Source: Lumnitzera littorea
Taxonomy: Eukaryota > Streptophyta > Magnoliopsida > Myrtales > Combretaceae
Assembly (NCBI GenBank): GCA_024138015.1
Contig: JAMXBB010000011.1
Coordinates: forward strand, 39,359,068 to 39,423,067
Direction of reading: 5' to 3'
Length of the DNA stretch: 64,000 nt
Below the pieces are notes generated by a model. It worked only from the letters and a program-made list of their open reading frames with translations, was not told the origin of the DNA and searched no databases. Both the position numbers and the translations under genes were made by a program. Positions 12,393-25,340 of this stretch are shown piece after piece (within the stretch, counting starts at the first letter, position 1; each line of letters begins with the position of its first letter).

Positions 12393-12614
12393 TTAATGCA
12401 TCATGATTTTGAACTCATTGAAGTTGAGCACACCATCACCGTTAAGATCAATTTCTTAAATCATCCTCTTGCATTCCTCAATCAACCTTGAATCACCTAG
12501 TCATCTCAGCATCTTCTTTAAACTTGTTACTGTTTTACACTCCTTTCCTTCCTTTACATTCATTCTAAATGCCTCTTTCAAATCTGTAAGGAGAAATCCT
12601 CTTAACACCATTCT
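12393..12614 (-). pseudogene. Calmodulin-like EF-hand pseudogene, C-terminal part
   Basis: The minus-strand reading gives DLKEAFRM, then LKKMLR-stop-LGDSRLIEECKRMI, then a textbook EF-hand loop DLNGDGVLNFNE followed by FKIMMH and a stop at 12,393-12,395. This pattern is typical of plant calmodulin-like (CML) calcium sensors. Two in-frame stops (in MLR-LGD and MI-EID) and a missing second EF-hand region show that it is dead. The reading breaks exactly at the attct duplication of element E. The N-terminal half is found on the other side of E at 28,045-28,146. The last loop keeps every calcium ligand position (D1, N3, D5, N9, E12). Confidence 0.8.
12610..12614. repeat. Target-site duplication of element E, left copy
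   Basis: attct precedes the 5' LTR and is repeated exactly at 28,045-28,049 after the 3' LTR. Confidence 0.8.
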
Positions 12615-13519
12615 TAATAGGAATCTAGATCCTATCACTAGGTCTCAAGCTTGCGAACTGACCTATATGGTCCGTCGAGCTCTCTTACAACAACTTAATG
12701 AGGAAGAGGTTGAGCTTTTGCATGTCGACTTGTTTGGGTACCTAAGCTCCTACCGACATTTATTTATCTCTCAAGAGGAGGAAGGTTATCCATGTTCTGA
12801 CTTTTCTCAAGATCAACAAGGTCCCATGCCAACCTATGTTAGTCTAATCAAAGCATAGGTAAGTAGCTCAGCTAACCAATCTAACATCTTAGCCAACGTA
12901 ACACTAAGCTTGCAAACACACTTGCCAACCTTCAACCAATTTCCTTCTCAACCTTCAATAAGCTACCAACTAGAAGATAATCTTGATTCTTTACATTAAT
13001 TGTAGCCAATTGCAATGCGCTATGTGTCCCCTGATAATGTACAATTTGTATTGATAATGAAGTAGGCATGATGCCCAACTCTTTATCTAATTTACCCCTA
13101 TAACTTATTTTAATGAAATTTTTAGTATTTTATCCTTTCTTCTAAATTTACTTATCTAGGAGGATGCCCTAATTGGCAACTATAAATATCATCATTTAAA
13201 CTTAGCCATGCCAACTAATGAATATATCAAACAATTCATCTCCTTCTTCCTTATGCTTACGTGAACTAGGTTTAAGAACTCTTACATATTCCTTTCAAGC
13301 TAAGGGATAGTGGCAAGTAACCTTAAGGCCAACTTGTGTGTCATTTCAAGCTTCAATCCTTAAGTTCATGTGAGGTGATGCGAAATATCCATATGCTTGT
13401 ACAAAAGGCTTAGCTCACCCTTTGAATGCCATTTATCTTTCTACCCTTCTCATGGTTTGAACCCACCTTTAGTTATTATGATTGCGAGTTCTCATGTGTT
13501 TACCCATGAAGCTGCATTA
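12615..13519 (+). repeat. 5' LTR of element E
   Basis: It starts TAATAGGAATCTAG (decayed TGATAGG) and ends GCATTA (decayed GCATCA). It aligns along its length with 26,575-28,044, for example at the shared blocks ATCACTAGGTC, TCTCAAGATCAACAAG and AAGATAATCTTGATTCTT. A TATAAATA box is at 13,181-13,188. The long ORF at 12,469-12,858 is LTR plus flank, not a gene. Confidence 0.85.
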
Positions 13520-13536
13520 TGTTGGTATCAAAGCTT
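13520..13536 (+). other. Primer binding site of element E
   Basis: TTGGTATCAAAGC follows the LTR after two bases. It is the same tRNA-Met-type site as in element C and is intact. Confidence 0.75.
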
Positions 13537-14439
13537 TGGCAACATTAGTTATGAGGCTGCTATTGATTCATTATTTTGTCCATGAAGTGTTGGTGACTAT
13601 GATTGAGTTGTAAATGTCATCATTGAGCGTGTTGTAGTGTTATTTGAAGTGTGCAATGGATTGTGGGTTTGAGTTAGTGAGTACAATGCCTTAAGTTGTG
13701 ATTGTGTAGATGTACGAAGTAGCTCGTTGTTTGAAGATATAGTCGTTGTTGGGTTTATCACATTTGTATTACTCTTTATTCTACCATGTTTCAATTATTG
13801 GAAAATAGAGCAAGTAGTAGTAGTTAAGTTTCTGAGTTTGGATTGACTTATTTGTGGTTGTTAAGGTTTTGAGTAGTAGGTTTGTGTATGAGTATTTGTA
13901 GTGGAAGTAGGATAGTGAGGTTGTGATTGAAGTGTCAAGTAGTGGTTGTCAGAGTATTAGAGTTGTGTTTGTCTTGAAGAAGCGCTTCTCATTATGTTTG
14001 ATATTGATTTCCATAGATTAATCGAGGAAATGACATATTTAAGCATCAATATGGGAGTAGGCGACAAATGGAGTAGCATTGTCCACCATGGAAGAGCTAT
14101 TAGCACCATTCTAAGGTCAGCGGACAAGTAAATTAATGAAATCATCATTGTAATGGCTAAGTTAACCTGAAATGTTAATAGAATGGCTATCACCCAAATT
14201 GTTGAAGAGGCCTTTATGAATGTTCGAGTTGTTCCTCAACACAAGTGAAGATAAGGTATTGGTTACCGACCTAATTATGGTAACCAAGCCAATAAGCATG
14301 TAGGGTAAAACTAAGGTGTTGGTATAAAGAGATGAGTAAGATAATAGATTGATTTGGATGATGTTAAAGAGAGTAAAGAACAGTATTATGAAGTAGAGGA
14401 AAGAGTTGCCCCACCTATCCAAGGAATGGAAAATGTTAA

Positions 14440-15240
14440 GTAATTAATGATGACCTATTGTGGTTCTGGCAATGCTAATGATTATTTACATTGGGAAGAC
14501 AAAGTTGAGAAGATATTTGAATGTCATGATGTATATGAACAGGTCCAACTGGCCGCACTTAAGTTTGTTAGATATGCTGCCTTATGGTGGAAAAACTTGC
14601 AAGTTAGTCGAAGAGATAGAGAGCCTAAGATTCGCACTTGGAAAGAGATGCACTAAGTTATGCACAGCAAGATTTGTAACAATTCACTATATGTAAGATA
14701 CTTTCAAGAGGCTACAAGAGCTCAAATAAGGAGAAATGTGCATTGAAGACCTTGTAAAAGGGGTTTCAAATGTTAATGATTTGATGTGAAGTTGAAGAGC
14801 ATGAAGCACAGATTATTACTTAGATTATTGGAGCATTAAAGTTTGTAATAGGTGAAGCTTTAGATGTATAGAGAATTGATACACTGGAGAATGCCATCTA
14901 ATCTACTCAAAAAGTCAAGCATTAGAGATGACAAGTTTATTTCCAAGCTCCTCCAAGCCGAATTTAATCTATTCAAGTTGTTTTGAGCAAATAAATGAGA
15001 TCGGAACCATGCAAGAGTGAAGAGGTTCGAGCCAACATCAGGTCCTAACCTATTAAAAAAAAAATATCAAAGAAGTTCAAGAAGGGGAAAAGTTTTAGAA
15101 GAAAGACAAGTGAGATTAAATGCTTTAAATGCCAAAGATTAAGTCACGTGGTCACCCAATGCCACAACAGATGAACTATGGTCATCAAAGGCAATATGCC
15201 TACCATAGAAGTTGATAGTGCCGATGAAGAAGTTGAATAG
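14440..15240 (+). pseudogene. gag of element E (degenerate)
   Basis: 14,447-14,656 encodes a capsid segment (NDYLHWEDKVEKIFECHD, then YAALWWKNLQ) homologous to gag of A and C. An intact zinc knuckle of the C-x2-C-x4-H-x4-C type lies at 15,121-15,162 (CFKCQRLSHVVTQC). Frameshifts and stops separate the pieces. Confidence 0.82.
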
Positions 15241-15394
15241 AAGAAATAGTATGCCTAGCAAGGAGAGTTCCCTAAGGAAGAGGAGGTTGTTGTGGATGCC
15301 AAGCAAGCTAAACCCTTGAACATGGTCATTTACTAAGTTATGAGTTTAATCATTATAAAGGGAAGAAAGTAGAGGGAGAACTTATTCCACACTA

Positions 15395-15476
15395 CCAACC
15401 AAGTGAAAGGCCAACTATGTGCCATCATTGTGGATAGTGGAAACTGTATAAATGTGGCTTCAACAAACATGATGCA
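15395..15476 (+). pseudogene. Protease start of element E, cut by insertion F
   Basis: The reading LCAIIVDSGNCINVASTNMMH contains the aspartic protease DSG motif. It stops at the atgca duplication of insertion F and resumes at 19,269 with KFQLPTTP, matching the AXANLITKLKLPT order of element A. Confidence 0.8.
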
Positions 15477-18400
15477 TATCATAACTTGAACAGTATCATT
15501 GTCGTGGTAGATTGTCGTATATTATACAAAGATCTACAATAAACCCATTCATTGATTATAAGCGTTTCATACAACACACAAGGCTCATTCTACTCTATGT
15601 TATTATTAAGCCCATAGATATGCAATATCAAGCATATTAACTAAGATTTACCATTTAAATACAAAAATACTGAAGTTAAAGTGTGGATTCATAGGATTCC
15701 ACAACAAAATATTACAACGCATTTAAAATCCTACAAAAGTTTACATTAAGAAATTCTAACCATAGAGTTAAACTAAATAAAGTAAATAAATATCTACAAG
15801 TTTTCATTTCAAAATTCCCTTTTCACTTCCTAAAACACATAATCCGGTCTCAACACAAGACTTACCTTGAGCATTCCTCAACCTAGATGGATGAAGAGAT
15901 GGTCCTATAACAAAAGAAATTTATTGGGGTATAAGCTTACACTTAGTGAGTTAATCTCCTCATCATACCATAAAACAATTTTATTAAATGTACAAACATA
16001 TGAATGCATGGACAATCAGAATATCAACCAATACATGTAGTAATCTAGGAACAACATGCAACTCAGAATTAAGCCCCCTATAGTCGGGGTTAGAGATAAT
16101 TAACCGACATAAACCATTAACTAGGTCCTAGCACCTAGGTTTTTATTCTAATTACACTATCGTACTTAAATCAACTCAAACATATATGTAATATATATAA
16201 ATCTTTCCTTTTATACAAAAATATACTTTCCTTTTTCAAGAAACAAAATTTATGTCAAAATTCCAAGTCTAGCAGTATGGTGGCCCCGCAGTCCACATCA
16301 TATACTCTAGGTGGAAGTCATAAGACATAGACCTTTGCCAACAGTTAGCGTACCTTAGCGCCTAGTAAGGCCGATAGCTAGGATAGAGACTTAATAATAT
16401 AATAATAGCATAACCATTGCCTAATCCCTATAGGAGCCCACGCTCTTGTGAGCCCTTTCCCACCTTCCACGTAAGGTGGCAGTCGGTATAGTTATGATAC
16501 AATTATGAGAAATGCATAACTCATTGAATTTCTCAATCAAATACTTAGTTAATTTAACTTTCATTGTGATTAGGCAATTTCATTCCATATAACTATACAT
16601 AACTATCATCACAAACAATTTCCATTATTATTTGAATAGCAAGTCATGCCATCCAATCATATTATCATACACATGCATTTTTCATATCCCACAAGAATTC
16701 AAGTTCATTATAAAAATTTAAGTACATCTATACTACAAGCAAAACCAAGTATAAGGTCATTAGGAATCACTCACTTTGCCAAAATGGATCGGTTATAGTG
16801 GTTTGAGAGTAAATCGTCTCCAATAGTAGAGTCCCCTAAACATTGCAAATATGATAATGTTAAGAATTTAGGATAAATTTAAGGCTAACCTAAAACCTTT
16901 GAAGTTACACTTTTAACTTAGTTTTAGTATTTTTCCCAATTGTACTAAAACTTCAATCACATATAACTTTCTCGTTTTAAATCGGATTTTTATGATCTTA
17001 TAGTCAATTTCCATCATTTTTTAGTGTACTTTAACATAGTGTGGTTAGGAAATCTAGTTGTACTCACAATGTAGTCTACTAATTAGAACAATAGTGGTCC
17101 TCACGTTTTGGTGCTCTTTTAGGCTTAGTTTAGTTATTGGGCTTTTTGTTATCTTAGGAAATCTTTTGGGCTTAAGCTTAAGACTTTATTTCAAGCTTAA
17201 AATACTTTTTAAGGTCAGATTTCCATCCTTCTCTTATGACCTTGGTGCTATTAGAATTTTCTTGGACTCTTAAGTGGTCAAATAGGCTTGTTTTTTGTCT
17301 AAATTAAAATTAGTGACTTTATTGGGCTTAGGGAATTTTATGTGAACTTCTTATAGGCTTCACAACAACCTTTCTTGATTATTTAAGGTACTGGTAAAAA
17401 ATTTGGTGAGGGCCCAATTAGAAGTTCTAAGCTTGTTTTGAATGTTTTTAGGCCTGGTTTTGAGTTTTAGGTTTTATAAACTTATTATACTTGCTTTGGT
17501 TGGTCTTTTCACTTTGTTTAATTATATTTTTAAGTGAGTTTTCTTTGGGTTTCAAATCTAGACCGTTTGGAGTTATGGCTTATGACTTGGTTTTTTAACT
17601 TGTTTCATTATTTCCTTAAGTTTAGGTGATAGATAAAGAACCTACACTACTTATATTCCAACTCCAACTTAACATCTCTTCTATGAGGTGATTATCTAGC
17701 TTAAGTACTAAGTGAAAATTATGAATCACATACTTATCATAAGTTCTATACCTTAGTTTACATCTCAAAAAGCTTATTTCCTTATAAAAACTTCATGTAA
17801 GGGTTTCTCCTTCATCTAAGGCTAGAAGGCTAGATTTAAGCATATGTAACTAAATGAAATTAAAAGTAACATCTAAATACTCTACATACACTTCACATCT
17901 AGCATGCTATTCCATCATCTATGTACGTATTTCATGATTTTCTCAACTTACAAACTTCTACTCTAGGTATTAGGCATGTATCCTTCATAATACTAAACTT
18001 AGTAAGCTCATAGTCTATCTTTTATATAAGAGATTCATAAGCTTATTACTTAGAGTAAACTAGCTATATTGTCACCTTATGTTCATACCAACATCTTCAT
18101 GGAAATGTAGTCTCCTAAACATGGCATACTAAGGTACTTAATAAGGAAAAGAACTTACTCGTCCTAAATGCGTAAAATGGGTGGTTGTGCACTAAAAGTC
18201 CTCTTTTGCTCCTTACTTTCCTTCTCTTTTTCACAAGCTCTTTTAGTAACCAAAGTTTTGATATTTAAGGTGGGTTTTAAGGATTGCTAAGGTTTCCTAA
18301 AATAGCTTTTGAAGTGAACAAAGGGAAGGTAACAAAATAAGCTTGTACCGAGAGTGTGTGAGTGCAAATGAGTGATGGCAAGTGAAGGTTTGTGAGGCTT

Positions 18401-19263
18401 GGTTTCTTCTTTTGGTTTTTGTGTTTAAAGTGTAGAAAAGGAAATGAAAGATGAGAGAAAATGAGAGAGAGTGTGCCGGTTCAAATGTATGTGTAGTATA
18501 TCCAACAAGCTCCTTTTTTTTGTCTTTAAACAAAGACATAAGCCATACTTTGACATGATTGGATGATGTAAGCATTAAGGGGTGAATATTGCTTGTGAAA
18601 GACAATTGGTTTTATGAGCAATTGACAAGGTATGGCCCCTCATCCCCTCTTCTTACAACCAACCATGTAGAGTCCTTAGGGTCATGGCTCTTGTCTTGTC
18701 ACTTGTTTAAAAATTAAATTGATAAGGTGATGTGATAACTTATCTTTATGTAATATAAGTTATGGTAAAATAAGGAAATGGTCTTATCACTAGCTTTTGA
18801 TAAGTTATTAAGTGATAGTTAATTCAAACTCTTAATTGATAAGTTATTTAATATGATTGGTTGGCTTACTTATTCATATGTAACATAGCTTATTAGTGAA
18901 GATGAGGGTATTTTCTTTTATGTAATTCTTTTAAGGTTTAGTTCTTAAATTAATTCGTAGGTTAAGATTTACTTCTTGGGGAAATTTTATAATTTTCTAA
19001 AAGTTGAATAAAATTACTCAAATTAAATTCTCGATTAATCACTTAGAGTCATAAGTCCTTAATTATCTTAGGGTTTTGTGTTTTAGGAAACTTAAGAGTC
19101 TGTTATTCTTGTGTTCGACTTTTTATCGATAATGAACTTTTGAATTGAAAGATTTCATTTGTTTTCTAAATGTAAACTTAAATTCTTAATTTAGTTGATC
19201 ATTAGGAATGATCGAGAAGTACTCTTAGTTGATTCACATATCCTTTAAATAGCAGGGTTTATA
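15477..19263. mobile_element. Insertion F: long solo-LTR-like element, 3.8 kb
   Basis: This non-coding block is inserted into the protease gene of E. It starts TATCATAAC and ends GGGTTTATA, each consistent with a decayed TG...CA, and is flanked by atgca/atgta. It shares internal blocks with insertion G: a GTGGCC-CCGCAGTCCACA-type block (16,271 versus 21,310), a CCTAGTAAGG/CCTAGTAAGC block, and an ATAAGCT...CTTAGTGAG block (about 15,932 versus 21,006). No gag, pol or primer site was recognised. A solo LTR of a long-LTR Ty3/gypsy family fits best, with a non-autonomous large-LTR derivative as the alternative. Short ORFs within it (17,058-17,273; 18,297-18,605) have no recognisable domain. Confidence 0.65.
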
Positions 19264-19268
19264 ATGTA

Positions 19269-20547
19269 GAAGTTTCAATTGCCAACCACTCCCTACTTTA
19301 AGTCGTATAAGTTGCATTGGTTGCATAAGAAAGGTACTATTACCTAGTAAGTTACTACACCAATCTCTATTAGAGTGTACCTAGATGAATCGCAATTTGA
19401 TGTATTACCAATGTGTGTATTGCTCATACTATTGGGATAATCATGGTTATTCAACTTAAGAGTTCTTCACGATGGATACCAGAATACGTATCCCTTTGAG
19501 CATAAGGGTGAAAGGGTTGTGTTGAATCTAATGACCTTGAATATGGTCTAAGAGATGTAGGAAATGAAGTCTAATGCCCCGACCTTTCTATTAATACAAA
19601 GGTTACTTGAGATTAAGGAACATAAAGTTAAGTTGCCTACTAAGGAACAACAATTACTTGAAGAGTTTCCCAACCTGTTTCCTACCGAGCTTCCACAAGG
19701 ACTACCTCCAATACGAGGCATGAAGCATGCCATTAACATACAAATAAGAGTTGCTTTGTTGAACAAGCCTACTTATAGGATGAATGTAGAGCAAGTTGCC
19801 AAGGTCTAGAGACAAGTAGATGAGTTAATTGAGCGAAGTTATGTTCATGAGTCATTTTAAGTCCATGTACAGTGTTTGCCTTATTGCTGCTAAAGAGGGA
19901 TGGATCGTAGAGAGTATGTGTTGATAGTCGAGCTATCAATAGGATCACCATCTATTTGATCTCGAGGCTTGATAACATACTTAATGTACTCCATGGAGCC
20001 AACTTCTTTTCGAAGATCAATCTAAAGTCAGGTAACCATCATATCATAATGAGAGTAGGAGATGAATAGAAAACCACATCCAAGACCAACCATGGGTTAT
20101 ACAAATCGCTTGTGATGCCCTTTGGTTTCTCTAACACCTCGAGTAATTTTATGAGACTAATGAATTATGTGCTTAGAAATCCAATTGGCAAATTTGTATA
20201 ATGTATTTTGATGATATTCTTATGTACAGTTAACTTGAAGAAGCATTATGAGCATCTTTGAATTGTCTTTTCTATGCTATAAGATGAGAAGATATATGGG
20301 AACTTGAATAAGTGTGACTTCTGCCAACATGAAGTGGTTTTCTTAGGTTTTGTTGTGAGTGAAGGAGGAACCTGAGTTGATGAAGACAAGATCCAAGCTA
20401 TAACTGAATGGCTAGTCGACTTGTTCTATAGATGTCTGAAGTTCCTATAAACTGGCTTGCTTTTACTGATGCTTCATTAAGAACTTCAACACTATAGTAA
20501 CTCCTTTGACTGAATTGTTAAAGAAGAATGTGGAGTTTAACTAGGGT
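19269..20547 (+). pseudogene. Protease end and RT of element E (degenerate)
   Basis: It continues with KFQLPTTP...YKLHWLHKKGTI. The linker LLEEFPNLFPTELPQGLPPIRG (19,564-19,809) follows, then RT. An intact YFDD is at 20,204-20,215, though it is out of frame with the preceding GKFV because of a one-base shift. The reading reaches ELLKKNVEFN at 20,540 and is then cut by insertion G. Several stops are present. Confidence 0.82.
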
Positions 20548-20552
20548 GTAGG
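20548..20552. repeat. Target-site duplication of insertion G, left copy
   Basis: gtagg, repeated exactly at 23,945-23,949. Confidence 0.8.
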
Positions 20553-23500
20553 TGTCAGGACCTTATAGGGGGCCTAATATGATTGCCTAAAATTTCCATA
20601 ACACGTGTGCACCCATGATATAGAAATCGCCTTACAAGTCAGAGATTGCAAGACTCCAAATGATTAATCACTAAAGTTACTGATTTTTAAGTAATTAATT
20701 TACTGTAGAATACAAATATAAATAACTATGGGTGTCCGATATCCCACAGTTCCTCAGAACCGTAGAGAATCGATATCCCTTACCAAATAATAAGACAGGA
20801 TATACCAACATTATAAAACTGTAGGAAAAATTAAATTATATTAAATTCTAATATGCGAATATTTTCTACAAAGAATATTTATGCATCACCTATAAAGATC
20901 TCAACTAATTCTAACACTAATGTACATATCTTCATCTCGTACTCCGCACTTGAGATTTTTCCCCATCCTATCGTATGTAAACCTGCAAAAAAAAGACTAT
21001 TGGGGAATAAGCTACAAGAGCTTAGTGAGCTATCCCGCGTACCATACTAGTAAACAAGTTATCAAATAAATTGTTACAACCATATAAATATATACATACG
21101 CAGTATGCCAAACAATATATGCAGTTGACCGATACTGCATATAATATTAGATTTTAACGCCCTCCAAGATAAGGGTTGGAGATTCATCGGCACCAATCAC
21201 AACCGGGCTCTAGCACCTAGATTTTTACCCATAACTTTGAATATCATATTTCATAAAATATATTTCCATTTTTAAGTCATCTAATAGTACACAAAATCCC
21301 AAGCCTAGCGATGAGGTGGCCTCCGCAGTCCACACTCACACCCTACAGCAGAGATCTCTAGACTCGACCTTCAGCCATACGGTTAATGTCTCCATTGCCT
21401 AGTAAGCCCGTAGGTTTAGGTAAGGTCATGTTGTACAAGTGCACCATACAGAAACACTTGAATATATATAAACAACCCTCGTAAGGCCTCTTTTTATCTC
21501 TACGTGAAGTGATGGCCGGAATAAGTAAATGCAATGCATGGATAATGCATGACCCTTTTTAATTTAAGATAAGTCAAATATAATTAGGTCAAATTATGAG
21601 GCAATCAATTAATATCAGCAAACCATCCAAATCATATAAAAATCAATCATACCATCAAATCATCAATTATTGTATTTAGCAATATTTCTTACAATAATCA
21701 ATCAATATCAAGCATACGCATATTCCGAAACCTCATGCATCAAGTTATTGATATTCAATTTAAGTGCACTAACTACAAGCACAAACAAGTATAGAGTCAT
21801 CGAGAGTACTCACTTAACTATAACAACTTGCTCTAGTCTTAATAACCGATTGGAAGATCCTCGTCCTTGTCAGGATCATTTAATCATTACGAGATAACAA
21901 GAATAAAAAGTAGTTAACTCACTAATGGCTCTAAATATCTATCTACCTAATTCTACTTAGATTACTATCAGCTTTTATTCGATTAAACCTAATTGTTAAT
22001 CGTACGTAACTTTTTCATTCTATTTTCAATATTTATGAATTTATAATCGTTTTTCATCGTTTTCGAACACACGTTCACACGGTGATATCCGTTTTGGATG
22101 TTAAGACCCATGTTTTACGATGTAAACTAAATTTATTAAAATTCTAACTATTGAAGCTTAATTATTCCTATTAGCTAGTTTTATGTTCCATTTTAGTAGT
22201 TAATGATTTAATTAGCCATTTATTCTTATACTTAGGGCATTTTACATTGGTATTACTGATTTATGTTCTTGATTAAGTTTGATTCAATTTAGGAAGTGTA
22301 TTAGGGTTTAAAGTTTTAGATCCTAAGTACATGTACATACTTATGTTCTTATTTTATAAGCTTATGCTTATATCATCAATTGCTTGTGTCATTACTTATG
22401 TGATCATGTGATTACCCCATTGCTTACATCATCCTTTGCTTACTTAAGCTTTATCTCATGATTATGTGTTTTATGTACACTTATACATAATGTACATATA
22501 CTTATACCTTTCCTCTACTTATATGTATACTAGCATACTTATACATATATTTATACTTATACCGTATTTATACTTGTACATATACTCATATACCTATACG
22601 GTTATGTACGTATTTTTGTACAAATTTCGTATGCCTAATTTTCCTCTTAAGAAAATCTTCCTAATTTCATTCTTTTGTGTTTTTAAGTGTGTATTTAGTA
22701 TAGTATAGGTATGTATAGTTAGGTTTTGTCCTAATTTAGGTTATGTACATGGTAAATACCCATATACAAAGATTCTCATACTTGTATTCTTTTAGTATTT
22801 CCTTATGTACACATACTTAAAAGCATATACACATATATTCCTTTCCTTTTCTTCATGATTCCTAACTTTCTACACTTAAAGATGAGAACTTTATGTTCTC
22901 TTCTTCGAGATCACACATAACACATGTCTACTTATCTAATCTACCTAATTACCTAACTAATGAATAATATAAAGCAACATAAAGTAACTTGATCACATAC
23001 CTTAGTTTGTGTTGGAATTATGGAGACAAAAAGGAAAGTGTTGAAAGTGAAATGGAAGAAGAGGGCTTACGGCAATAGAGAGGGCTTTTGTTTTTTTTTT
23101 TTTTTATTATGGAAGAAAGGAAATGGTAGGGTCTAGAAGGGGAAATGAATGGACGGCAATTAAGAGAAGGAAGAAAAGAAAAACCAAAAGAAAAGAAATC
23201 ATTAGATGCTAAGATATTTTTCCTTATGCATTAGTGTCTTTTGTTGACTTTTTAAATTGTTGACTTTAGTCAACATGTGTTAACTCGGTCAACTTTCCTT
23301 AAGCATATGCAATTTTGTACACATAATGTAGTAATTAAGGAAAATTAAGGGAAAAATTAAGGAAATGAAGTATTTGGTGAATTGATTAGTAAAAATAGAT
23401 GATGATGTCTTAATTTAGGTATTTATATCCTATATACATCGTTTAGTAAACTACTTTGTATAACTAGTATGAAAAGTACTAATTAGGGTATTATAGTTCA

Positions 23501-23944
23501 CTACATTTAGCCTAATCCTCAACTATACTCCTAACTCTATGTAATACAATCTTAATCATATACTTAGGAGATAAATGTAATTCATGATTCATTATCTTGG
23601 TTTTTAAAGGTTTACTTAAGGATTCTAAATATATATACATGATCGAAAGTCGTCTCTAACCTTTTACTAATGATTTGGCAAAATACGAGGGTTATATTAT
23701 CAATTAGGGTTTTAGAGTATATTATGATGAATTCGTGCACATGTCTTTAAGGTGATCATTTTAGGGTTTTTATCACTTTTGAATGAAATTTTTAGTGTTT
23801 ACATACATTTAAGGTAGAAAAGTTTCATATGCGATTAATTAGTTTTTTTAAGGTTTTTACTTTCATTAACCTTGTCAACTCCTAAATTATCTAACATACT
23901 CAAGTCTATTTTAAAAGCTAGATAAAAAATTTTAGGGGTTTACA
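20553..23944. mobile_element. Insertion G: long solo-LTR-like element, 3.4 kb
   Basis: It starts TGTCAGGACC, ends GGGGTTTACA and is flanked by an exact gtagg duplication, so both ends are firm. It shares sequence blocks with insertion F and is non-coding. It carries a low-complexity TA/TAC-rich tract at about 22,470-22,620 and a poly-T run near 23,085-23,105. The lack of gag-pol and of a second terminal copy makes a solo LTR of a long-LTR family the simplest reading. The clade (Tekay/Del-like) is only a guess from LTR length. Confidence 0.72.
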
Positions 23945-23949
23945 GTAGG

Positions 23950-24395
23950 AGAATAAAAGAGCTTTGATGAAGTAAAAGAAATCTTGAATATTACCCCTGT
24001 CCGTGCTCTTCTTGAATTCAATGGAGTGTTTGAATTGAAGTGCGACACATCGGGTATATGAATAGGTGTCGTGCTAGTGCAAGAAGGTTACCCTATTGCC
24101 TACTTCAGTAGGAAACTTTAAGGAGCTACTCTTAACTACTCAATGTGTGATAAGAAGTTTCATTCCTTGATCTAAGCTTTAATAGTCTGGCTATATTACT
24201 TGTACCTAAAGAATTCATAATTTACATTAACCATGAGTCATTTAGGTACTTAAAGAGCTAGTTTAAGTTGTCTACAAGACAAATAAAATAGATCAAGTTC
24301 ATAGAAGGACTTGCTCATGTAATGAAGTAAAAGAACAGCAAGGCTAATGTAGTGGTTGATGCTCTATCCAAGCGACATACTATTATAGGAATGCA
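23950..24395 (+). pseudogene. RNase H part of element E (degenerate)
   Basis: It resumes after insertion G with the RT/RNase H linker, then FELKCDTSG, LVQEGYPIAYFSRKL and VVDALSKRHT at 24,350-24,380. These are standard Ty3/gypsy RNase H blocks. Stops interrupt it. The reading is lost near 24,395, where the next insertion starts. Confidence 0.8.
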
Positions 24396-25340
24396 CAAAG
24401 CATGATCGTTTTTGCACACAAGTTAGGAAAACGGTTAAGTTCTTGTAGACAAATCTTCTTATAAGATAAGCTCATGACACTATACATAAAGGAAATTAGG
24501 AATCATTTGATTTGCCACAATCCATCAAACACTTGGATTGAGAAGAATCATTGTCCTTTTAAACTAGATGATTGAATACGATAAGCCAATGGCACCATAA
24601 GTACAACCAACTTAGGGAACTTACCCAAATCCGTCGAACAATGTGGATTGATAAGAGTTGCACCTATTATTCGTCACACCAACGAAGTGGTGATATGAAA
24701 AGTGTTTTGGAGAAAATTGCTCAAGAGTATCTCTCTCTATATATATGAATTTTATGTAAAAATGTAGTTATTATTAATCTAATGATTAATTGCATCACAA
24801 AATCTAAGGCTTTTATAATGCCATGTATGGACAAACATGACTCTTGGTACAATTACAACAATCATAACTCTTAAACGACACCATTTTTAACAATTTCCTA
24901 ATGCTTGGTGACTCTTAGGAACACAAAAAGATACATTAAAAGGCCTTTACAACATTTCTAGAATGAAACAAAACAAAATAACACAAACTAACATAACTTT
25001 AAGACAAAACTGGATGATGCAAATCAACATGACCTATGCCATGGGCATGTCAAAGGTTGCGTACCTTTTTGTTGAAACAACTAAACATATGCAAATTAAC
25101 ATGACCTATGATACAGTAATCTACGATACAATCGAGTCAAAGGTCATGTCCTTTGTTGTGCTTCATGAATCCTCTTTGTAAACCACCATCTTCACTTTTT
25201 ACTTCCAAAACTCCATTCTAAACATGATTAAATGGCAATCCTTGTACAAATGAATGACTTTCAGGTATATTCCAAACTTGAATCACAACACATACCCTCT
25301 TGATTAACCTATAAACAAGACTGCTTGGTGTCTCAATCAT
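24395..25340. other. Unidentified insertion in element E
   Basis: About 0.95 kb separates the end of RNase H from the integrase start (IYAEGPYF at about 25,345), where relatives have almost nothing. The segment is AT-rich, lacks recognised protein motifs and contains a short direct repeat (CAACATGACCTATG-like at about 25,025 and AACATGACCTATG at about 25,098). The ends and target duplication could not be fixed, so its class is unknown. The ORF at 24,963-25,181 has no recognisable domain. Confidence 0.5.

Noticed and set aside
12469..12858. A 129-codon plus-strand ORF
   Set aside because: It runs from antisense CML pseudogene sequence into the LTR of element E. The LTR part is repeated in the 3' LTR. 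It is a chance ORF.
22466..22708. An 80-codon hydrophobic ORF
   Set aside because: It is the translation of a TA/TAC-rich low-complexity tract within insertion G.
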